Source of the DNA: Setaria digitata | Lineage: Eukaryota; Nematoda; Chromadorea; Rhabditida; Setariidae | DNA length: 44,359 nucleotides | Assembly: GCA_003640385.1 (NCBI GenBank) | Contig: RCAB01000498.1 | Location: 1-44,359, forward strand | Direction: 5' to 3' | Shown: positions 36,161-44,359 of the stretch, piece after piece | How the letters are laid out: every line of letters begins with the position of its first letter | Numbering within the stretch: position 1 is the first letter of the stretch | Notes under the pieces: model-generated | Told to the model about the DNA's origin: nothing | Database searches by the model: none | Seen by the model: the letters and a program-made list of their open reading frames with translations, nothing else | Made by a program: the position numbers and the translations under genes

Positions 36161-36573
36161 CCAATAAATTTTAATTTGAATTAAATAAAATTTTCATGAA
36201 TATTTTAATACTCAGCAACAATTAATGCATGTTTTGCTGAGCATTTTAACAGAAGAATGGAATAAAACAGATATTTTTTTTTATTGGATTGCATAACAGA
36301 AGCCAAATAAATGGATAATAAACGAATGAACGATATGGCATGGGATTATATGGCACAGCACGGCATAATAATAGATAACTTCCTTTGTAAAGGCTAATTT
36401 ATTGCTCTTTCTTTCATTTATCATATCAAAATTTTTTTCATTCCTTGCTACATTCATCTATCAGTAACGATCTGTCTTTCAGTATCTATCTATTTATCAG
36501 TATACACTTATCTTTTTTTTATCCATCATCCTTCAATATCTCTCTACTCATCTCTTCATTTATCAATTAACTT

Positions 36574-36598
36574 TCTCTCGCTCTCTCTCTCTCTCTCT
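36574..36598 (+). repeat. (CT)n microsatellite
   Basis: A pyrimidine tract made of CT repeats with one G interruption, embedded in about 120 bases rich in T and C. Confidence 0.85.
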
Positions 36599-37842
36599 TG
36601 TTATCTAATCACCAACTATCAAAATAATAATAACTATTATCAGTTGTTACTAGCAAATAGATTTGGTAATATAGTTCTAATCTAGAGTGTTATTTGATTT
36701 GATGAAGCTAAGAGTAAAACTGATATATTCTCGAGATATTTAATAGTTAGCTAATATTTTTAAACTTTCATCAAATTTTCCTCACTTCTTTTTTTTTTTT
36801 TTTTTTTTTGATTATTTCCCATGAATGAATGCATATATCATTGCTCTCAATTTGATGATTAATTATTACTAGGAAAATTTCAAATTCGTGGAAGAAATAA
36901 ACTTCTCCATTAAAAATTGTCAACTTTTTAGAACACGAAAAAAAAGAGAAAGAATGAAATTTTGGTCTCATTTTAATTTTAAAATTTTTTTGCCTAAATT
37001 TTTAAATGTTAAACAAATTTGTTAATCAAAAATATGTTTGCATTTTCATTTTTATTTTAATAATTCATCATTTTCATTGCATAAAAATTCAAAAATGTTA
37101 ACGAACTGTTTTTTTTTTTTACTTAGAAAAAAAAAAGCCATGAAAATTCAATCGATAATTTAATATTTCAATTTTTTTTCGTAGTTTAATTTAACAAAAT
37201 TTCAATAAATTTTTCGCTTCTTTTTCTCAAAGGTGAGTTAGTTGTTTTTGCTTTTCTTCTTTTATCCATTAAATGTTATCGGAACATTTATCAAACTTAT
37301 TATCAAGAAAATCTAAGATTATTTCACTTTTTTTTTTTCAATATAATTTTTTAACTGCCCTTGAAAAAAAAAAAAAAGGCGAGCAAATACGAGAGTTGGT
37401 TAAGGTACGGTAGGAAAGTATGATATAAAAATATGATAAGATATATTGAATAAATAAGGTGAAAGTTTTTGACAAGATTTTATGATAAGGATATGATGAT
37501 GCTGTTATCATCATGCCTTTGATAAGTTTTGAGCTCCTTGATAGGACCAACCATTTGTACCAACTTTTTGCCTAATCTGATTTAGCAGCAGTAGTGGTAC
37601 CACATAATATTTCTGAAATTGCTATCAATAATCTACCTTTTTATTCTTAAAATTTAAACCCTTTTTTTAAAGAAAATTTTTTATCTCCTTATCTCATAAT
37701 TCTTTATTAACTTTTGGAAAAAACATAAAAAGATATAAAGCAATTTATGTTTGATACTATAATGTGCAGGAATATTTTTTAAATATCAAATGTATGAATA
37801 CTTAATTTTGGGCCTAATTAATTAGCCAGGAATTAAATCTGA

Positions 37843-38094
37843 CCATACGAATATACGAATGCAACCGGGCAATTTTTAGGATCGGAAGAGAAAAATTTAC
37901 CGATCAGAATAATATTTACAAATAGCTCAGATAAATATCAATGATATTCATTGAACATTGCCGGTACATTGATCATTACACCGGAACTTAACCAAATAAC
38001 TGGAAAAGCAGCCGGAAACAGTAGCCATCAATGGGAAATCGTCACTGTGTTGATCAAGAAAACTAATTTGAAAGTAAGCATTGACTTAAATTAA
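37843..38094 (+). pseudogene. Open frame broken by one TGA, possible decayed exon
   Basis: From 37843 a single reading frame runs 77 codons to a good donor (AAA|GTAAGC at 38073/38074) and stops at 38092. It is interrupted only by TGA at 37942-37944. Composition is richer in G and C than the surroundings. Segments such as GSEEKNLPIRIIFTNSSDKY and LIITPELNQITGKAAG look protein-like, but no family was recognised. It could be a relic exon, part of a gene with a sequencing error, or chance. Confidence 0.25.
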
Positions 38095-38555
38095 TTGATC
38101 GTTTTTTAAATTATCAACTGACTTGAATCAATTCATCGTTAGCCATTAGTACATAAATAAATAGTATTTCTTTTTTTTTTTTTTTTTTTTAAACTTATTA
38201 TTCCCTGTTTTTAATTATTTCCAAATTTCAATGTATTATTTGCACAGATTTCTTGATTCGCTACTTAAATTTGATTCTAAATGGAATTTACTTGCTTGCT
38301 GTAATGAATTACAGTTAAAGATTCAAATTATTATAATGCAGCTAAATGGATATCCTTTTCCTTCCTCTTTTTTTTTTTTTTTGCTTAAATGATTATTATT
38401 ATGCAAACAAAAAATGTTTATTTGCTTTACAAAATTTAATATCTTTACTTATATAATGAATGGAAATTTATCTTTGCAATTAACATTAAGACAATAATAC
38501 CGACTAGATGTTCGCGAATATTAACAATTAATATGGTGAATTGTGAAAATTGGAT

Positions 38556-38600
38556 GGAAGAGAGAGAGAGAGAGAAAGAGAAAGAAAGGAAAGAGAAATT
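38556..38600 (+). repeat. (GA)n purine tract
   Basis: GA repeats running into a mixed AAAG purine tract. It is a simple sequence with no nearby gene. Confidence 0.8.
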
Positions 38601-39972
38601 CTCTTTTTGGATTTTATATTTTCGCTAATAATTTTTAAGAAATAAAATTTTCTTGAAATATTCATTCCACATTCAATACTATTCTGAAAACAATTATTTT
38701 AATATTCGTTTGTTACATTCGACTTTTTCTTTTTTTTTTGGCAATATTTTACTTTAACTCATTTGCTAATTACCATTAATGAAAAGGTAATAGAATTAGC
38801 GCAAAAATGATTTCTCGTATTATCTTTAAGAGCAATATATTTTCTCGAATTTAAATTAAGCATAATAATTGAACTTTAATTAATTGCTGCTATAATGAAA
38901 TGATTAATTTAATATTCATTTATAATATTTATTTATTTATTTATAATATTCCACTTTTTTGACCACGGTTCATTTTAATCAAATACTTCATTAATTTTTT
39001 CACTTTTCCTCTGTTTCGATTAAATCAAAATCAAAAAAAAAAAAAATTCTTTGTTCACAAAAAATGCTACAGCTGCTCATTTTCGGCCACATCTGTACTC
39101 ATTTTAATTGCTCTGAATAAAATTATGTATGAGTGAATGAGTCAGCTTCCTTAAATTAAAAATATTATCCAATTAATTCGCTATCTTTCATATATTTTAC
39201 TGAAAAAAAATTGATCAAATTTAGTTGAAATTTATAATACAAATGATATTTCACTTTTCATCTTTCACACTGTTTCTGCCTTCAAAATTTCAATTTTTTT
39301 TTTCCCTTTTTTCTTTTTTTTTTTTCCAAGAAGTTTCACATTTTCTTTTTGATAAAGAAGTGCAATATTTGCGAGCAGAAGAGTGTTTTCAGATTTAATT
39401 GAAATGATATACTTGAATTGTATTCATCGTTTTTTAAATGAAATTTTTGAACATATATCAATTTGTTGGTAGTTTTTTTTCTTCATCTTTTTTATTTGAT
39501 ATTAATAAAATAACTTGGGAGCGAGCTTATATAATGCAGCAATATTTGGAAATTTCGAAGATTATTAATTGAATATTTAATTAGCTACCAGTGAACTGCT
39601 GTGACATCCTGGCACTAATAACTGGAAAGAAAATACACAGATCGGGTAGCTGTCAAATTACATATGACTTTTTCATCATTTAAAATTCATTCATTATTGA
39701 TTATAATAAACAGCAGCCAGAAAATTATCATTTAAAAAAGCCCAAAACATAAGCTTATTGCTTAGATAAATTGGATGAAATATTAGACAGGTTAATTTAA
39801 CCCAAAAATTCCTAATTCTTTTTTGTAAAATTCGTTTTAATAATTTTGAATGTCATTTTATTTTTTCTTTTTGATGATTTAAATGTCATATCATTAAATT
39901 GTCATTAATTAAATGATCTTTCATCATTTATTTCAGGAATTTTGAAAGTGAAATAATCTTTAAAATTTGTAA

Positions 39973-40061
39973 ATGATAACAGGCGCAGGTAAGGTAACTA
40001 ATTGTTACAGCACAAGCAATTATGATCCGACACAGGTGTGTAATTATCATGGCCCGGGCAG
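39973..40061 (+). CDS. Candidate first coding exon of an unidentified gene
   Basis: A tttcag acceptor ends at 39936, a 36-base leader follows, and ATG opens at 39973. The frame reads MITGAGKVTNCYSTSNYDP and on through two more cysteine-spaced segments to GGGCAG|GTATAT, a usable donor in phase 2. Unspliced, the frame stops at 40093-40095 (40 aa). No matching second exon was found before the window ends, and no domain was recognised. It may be chance in a GC-richer island. Confidence 0.2.
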
Positions 40062-41294
40062 GTATATCATTAATTTATCTTCTATTATAAATTGATATAA
40101 TTTGTATGTTGGACGAATTATGCCGCAAATTTTATCAAGATTTCATTTAATTGCTTCAAAATTTCTTTTCTCCCTGTTCACTTAATTATTTATTGTTTTC
40201 GTAAAATTGCTCATTTAAAATTTTTACTTATTTACTCCTTCTTTTTTTTCTACCTTTCTTTTATTGAACTAGTAAACAGGAACCTGTTCTCAATGCACCT
40301 TAATGTTATTAAAAAAAAATCAAATAATAATTCAAGAATATTCTTGTTATTTAGTATTCAAAAAAAAAAAAAAAAAAAGATTGTTGTATTTCAAATAACA
40401 AAATTTTTAGTTAGTTAGTGGGAAAAAAAATTTATCCAATTAAAGCTAATTTAAATTTAAATTCAAATTCAAGTTTCAGTCGCAGCACTCAATTCCAATG
40501 TGGATTTTGACATCAGATGGCGCAAAAAAAAATCACTTTTCTTTCGTTCCAAATTATAAATTATTTATTTTTTTAACTTCATATAAAAAGAATGAAAAAA
40601 CATCATTTAACATTAAATTCCTATTTCGATTTCAACCCGAATTAAAAGTTTAAAATAATCTTTGAAACGAACAAAATTCTTTTAAGAGGAATATACTGTA
40701 ATAAAGAAATAATACTTTCCTAGTCATTTTCTTTTTCTGTTAAAATTTCAAAGAGAAAATTTCTTTTAAGCAATTAATCAATTCAATATAAATCAGAAAA
40801 AGATTTATGAAAGTACAGTCCAGATGAGAGTACAGTCCAGCATTAATTAAAAATGCAAATATCAAAATATTGGATGGAACTAATTTAATACAAATCCACA
40901 AATGAGTCAAAAAGACGAACTGACTAAATGACTGACTGATTGATAGAATTAACCGATTGATCAGTGAACAGTGTGGGGTTGATTCGGCATTGTCATATCA
41001 TCTCTGCCATATAATCCCATTTCGTGATACATATGCAAGCAGTATTGTATAATGATTGACCCACTTTCCACATTTCAAAGTGACACTTGCGAATTTGGCG
41101 AAAAAAAAATTTTTTTAAATTTAAATTTTTAGTTGGTTAAACCAATTTGAAAGTATTTTTTCTTCCTTTTTTCCACTTCCTTTGTTTGTACTTCATTTAG
41201 TATCTTTTGATCATTAATTTAACATTTGGACGTTATTTCAAGCAGCTGCTATCATTACTCAACCACTTTTGTCCTTTTGCCCTGCCATAATTAA

Positions 41295-41350
41295 ATGTAA
41301 TCTCCTAATTAAGTAATTAATTAGATGTAATTTCCTAATTAAGTAATTAA
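41295..41350 (+). repeat. Two near-tandem copies of a 26-base unit
   Basis: The unit atgtaatctcctaattaagt plus aattaa recurs 30 bases downstream with one change (tctcc to tttcc). It is a small local duplication. Confidence 0.8.
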
Positions 41351-42459
41351 ATAAGTGGCAATTTCCACAGTCATATAAATTCTCTAACAAATTAAACAAA
41401 TAGATAGTTATGTTTGGCTAGAAAGGTAATCACTTCATTTGTTTAATTAATTATCTATTTCTAAGTTTGTTTTAGTTTGTTTAAAGTCATTTGCTTAATT
41501 ATTTTGGATGCGTGCTTAAATATGTTTGCTAAAAATTACGAGAAAATTAATGTTTTAAATGAGGTGCAAAGTAATTTTTGGTAGCGTATGCATTATTTGA
41601 GAATTATTTTATTGCCAATCAAATTCTAATTACCTTGCCTGAAATAATATTGAAATCATTTTCAGTTTTTCTCACCGAACTGTAACTTTAAAGTAATTAA
41701 CCTTAAAAAATTTTGAAAAAAGTTTCGAAAGGAATTTTTGAAAGTAACAAAGCGGAAGTTATTTTAAACTCAATGCTATTTGCATTTCATGCAAAACTGT
41801 TGCAACAAACTTTAGTAAATCACCCAGTTTTAATGCCTTATAAATTTCAGTTTAAATGCAAAATTTCGACCGAAAAAATTTTACTTCTTCTTGTCCGCTT
41901 TTTCCCCAAAAAATATTCAAGAATATTCCATTTATTTTGCAAAAAAAAAGATTCAAAAGTAAAAATATAACTTCCAAAAACTGTTAGTGTACAGACATGA
42001 GCCAAAAAAAATTGGGCTATAATTCAATTCAAGTTATTTTTTCCTTTTCAAAAATCTGAATTTTTTCGCCATTTATTTCTCTCTCTTTCTTTCAGCTCTC
42101 ATTAATATTTTATTGCTTTTCAAAAATTTTTTCATGCTTATTTTATAAAAAAAAATTTAAAAAAACAAAATTTATCAGAATATTGGAAAATTTTTTGTTA
42201 TCACCAAAAAAAAAATAAAGAAAAGGTTCTCCTTATTTTATTTTATGGTTCATTAATAAAAACTTGTCCTTTACTTTTTTATTTTTAAATTATCAATTTG
42301 TTTTCAACTTTTATCATTGGTTTTTTTTTTTCATCCAAACACCATTTTACGCACTTCTTCTATTACTTTTTGGTTTCCTTTTCCGGTTCTGTTCCTTTCC
42401 TTTCCGGCGCCATTCATGATTGATAATACATTTCATTCGTATTTCTTTTTTTTTTTTTT

Positions 42460-42472
42460 GGGGGGGGGGGGG
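42460..42472 (+). repeat. T run followed by G13
   Basis: A T run of about 15 switches directly to 13 G. The abrupt homopolymer switch is hard to sequence, so the length is uncertain. Confidence 0.7.
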
Positions 42473-42839
42473 TTAAAAAAAATGAAATGATACGGAACAA
42501 AGATTTTTTTTACCTTTTCCAAATTTATTGATAACAAGTGATACCTGATTACTGATAATTTATTACACAACTGAAATGAAATGAAACGATGAAATGTCAC
42601 ATTGAAAGCTGTAAAATATTGTCGGTTGCATTGTATATATATCTTTTTTTTTTAGTTGAAAATAACTAAAGGAAAGAAAAATAATTCACTCAAAAATCAA
42701 AATTATTCTCAAGAAAACTTTTTAAGCATGCAATTAAAATTGATAGCCTGTTTTAATAATAGTTATATTAGAAAAGTTTTCTGATACTGCGATTATAATA
42801 AAGCTTAAAAATATGTTACATCTTCCATAGCATTTGAAA

Positions 42840-42974
42840 ATGCCTATTATTTGTCTATTTTTAGCGCATGTTATATCAGTGGCTGCTATGATTATCAGTG
42901 GAAGAATAGGAACCGTTATGATTATCAGTGAAATAACTAGTGACCGTAACCGTGATTGTCCGGATAGTGATTAA
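42840..42974 (+). CDS. Small ORF, possible secreted 44-aa peptide
   Basis: The frame opens MPIICLFLAHVISVAAMIIS, which resembles a signal peptide or short membrane helix, then continues with a polar, charged tail ending RDCPDSD. An imperfect internal DNA repeat (ttatgattatcagtg-like, twice) lies inside it. There is no homologue that I recognise, no clear promoter, and AT-rich DNA often yields hydrophobic frames, so chance is likely. Confidence 0.15.
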   Translation: MPIICLFLAHVISVAAMIISGRIGTVMIISEITSDRNRDCPDSD

Positions 42975-44284
42975 TACATGCTATGAATCTATTTTCCTGA
43001 ATTACGCCTAATTGGTTAATTTTGAGATTTTGCACCAAGGATAAATAACCCAAAAACGAATAGTATGAATTTTACTTTCCTGAAACAATTCTTTTGTAAC
43101 CGGAATTACTGATGTTCATTTCTCCATCACTTCAGTCGATTTTTTTTTTTTTTTTTGTTGTTGATTCGATTCAAACATTCAATTCTCACTTTCTTCGAAA
43201 TTTCTGTAACAAAATTACTTACTGTTAATTAGTTGAGGAATACTCGGCACTAATTACACAACATAAATCAGAATGATATAATAATGTATTTGAAGCATTT
43301 AAAAGTGCTTCCTCAAATCTCTCTCACAGTTGCCATGAATAGCTCAAACTAAAATTATATGAAATATGAGCCATCATGAAATCTCAAATTTCAAAAAAAA
43401 AAAAAAAAAATTTTTTTCCACGTGCAACTCATTTCTTTATTTTCTCTTCGATTCTCAGCAAATGTCAATATTGAAATGTTAAAAATTTTTACAACTGATG
43501 AAATTTAAGTAAATATACACTTGAATACATCTATATTTCCAAAAAATTCTCATCCCATCATTGGAATTTTCCGCTAATTTTCGATTCTTTTCATCAACAA
43601 AAAGCAACCTTTACTTATCAAAAATAAAGAATTTTCTTTTTTTCTTTTTCAAAGCAATCGCTTAAAATTATAAGAATTAGGTCCAATTAAATAAAATAAT
43701 TAACAGACAAAAGCAATAATGCTTAAGTGAACTCTCAAACTAAAGATGATATTTTTGGAACAGAAAAAAACATTTTCTGGAAAAAAAAAATTGTTTCAAA
43801 CTACGAAGGTGAAGCCTATCTAAAAAAAATTAAATTAAATTAATTCTACAACGGCATCATATCAATCNGTGAAATGTTCATTAGAAGCGTAACTGAAATT
43901 TCACAAATTTACTATTACTGTGTTCTAAAGAAATATATAGATAAATAAATAATGTTCCTGCAGTTTTCTTTAAAAAAAATCTGCCATGCAAATTGATCAT
44001 TTCGAATTAATTCATTTCTGCAATTCACCTTCGATTGCACTATATCAAAGGCTACCAAATATTGCACGAAATCAGTTAAAATGAATGAACTCTGAGAATT
44101 TAAATTGAAGCGGATGTATGTCATTGCTTCTTAAGAATATATTAATTTTTGCAGATATATTTGCAAATTATAGCACTACATTTTCAACAGTCAATATAAT
44201 TGTTACCACTGTATTACAAAATCATTTTGCACTATATACCGCTACTGTATTATCATTATGTGGATTTGAACTATATGTTAAACT

Positions 44285-44359
44285 ATAATCTATATAATTA
44301 TTATATATTATTACATTATTATAATATTATTATTATAATATTATTATATTATTATTATA
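44285..44359. repeat. AT/ATT low-complexity sequence at the window end
   Basis: Almost only A and T, built from ATT and TATA units with palindromic stretches. The sequence ends inside it, consistent with a contig or scaffold end at a repeat. Confidence 0.75.

Larger units (their letters stand above)
33863..44359. other. 10.5 kb gene-poor AT-rich region
   Basis: No exon chain or recognisable domain was found. Homopolymers of A and T occur in both orientations without the strand bias seen around genes. Contents: an N-joined duplicate at 34529-34868, GA and CT tracts, a 26-base near-tandem repeat at 41295-41350, a G13 run at 42460-42472, an N at 43868 without an obvious flanking duplicate, and an (AT/ATT)-only end from about 44285. 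Slightly GC-richer islands with short open frames lie at 36311-36397, 37843-38094, 39973-40095 and 42840-42974. A frame at 41713-41970 (+) is AT-driven and unsupported. Confidence 0.5.

Noticed and set aside
41713..41970. 85-aa plus-strand frame
   Set aside because: Lysine, phenylalanine and leucine rich, as expected from AT-rich DNA, with no domain or splice support.
1..44359. tRNA, rRNA, spliced-leader RNA, CRISPR arrays or transposase genes
   Set aside because: No T-loop-like motif, spliced-leader sequence, regularly spaced repeat or transposase/reverse-transcriptase domain was seen by eye on either strand.

Overview
The window looks like nuclear DNA of a parasitic nematode, most likely a filarial or other spirurid worm. 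The reasons are a nematode cuticle collagen gene, very AT-rich flanks full of poly-A and poly-T runs, many small introns with nematode-style acceptors (tttcag or ttttag), and acceptor sites that abut start codons, as expected for spliced-leader trans-splicing. No bacterial, viral or organelle genes were seen. Six protein-coding genes can be assembled exon by exon; in the models given, reading frames join across every intron. Layout: (1) 1-1918, AT-rich flank with no supported gene. (2) 1919-3644 (+), ANP32-type acidic leucine-rich nuclear phosphoprotein, 4 exons, 249 aa. (3) 3645-8218, convergent intergenic DNA. (4) 8219-10572 (-), MBD2/3 family protein (NuRD subunit) without a methyl-CpG-binding domain, 4 exons, 217 aa, with one GC-AG intron. 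(5) 10573-12797, divergent intergenic DNA that may hold two promoters. (6) 12798-16749 (+), cytochrome b5 reductase 4 (NCB5OR), 12 exons, about 486-498 aa. (7) 18201-19137 (+), dithiol CPYC glutaredoxin, 2 exons, 123 aa, with a candidate N-myristoylation signal. (8) 20534 to about 26427 (+), TAK1/MAP3K7-like kinase, about 12 exons, with HAD in place of HRD in the catalytic loop. (9) 30034-33808 (+), cuticle collagen, 7 exons, 418 aa, with an unusually long non-collagenous N-terminal half. (10) 33809-44359, a 10.5 kb gene-poor stretch with simple repeats and a few short open frames of uncertain meaning. NCB5OR, glutaredoxin, kinase and collagen lie on the same strand, but the gaps between them (1.4-3.6 kb) are too large to claim an operon. 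NCB5OR and glutaredoxin are both redox proteins; ANP32 and MBD2/3 both act on chromatin; these pairings may be chance. The assembly has seven single-N positions. Five of them sit between near-identical direct copies of about 60-170 bp, which is the signature of contigs joined without collapsing their overlap; two of these duplicates carry small differences that look allelic. Nothing here is clearly a new biological system. The best leads are the HAD kinase, the MBD-less MBD2/3 with its GC-AG intron, the putative lipid-anchored glutaredoxin, and a 77-codon open frame broken by one TGA near 37.9 kb.
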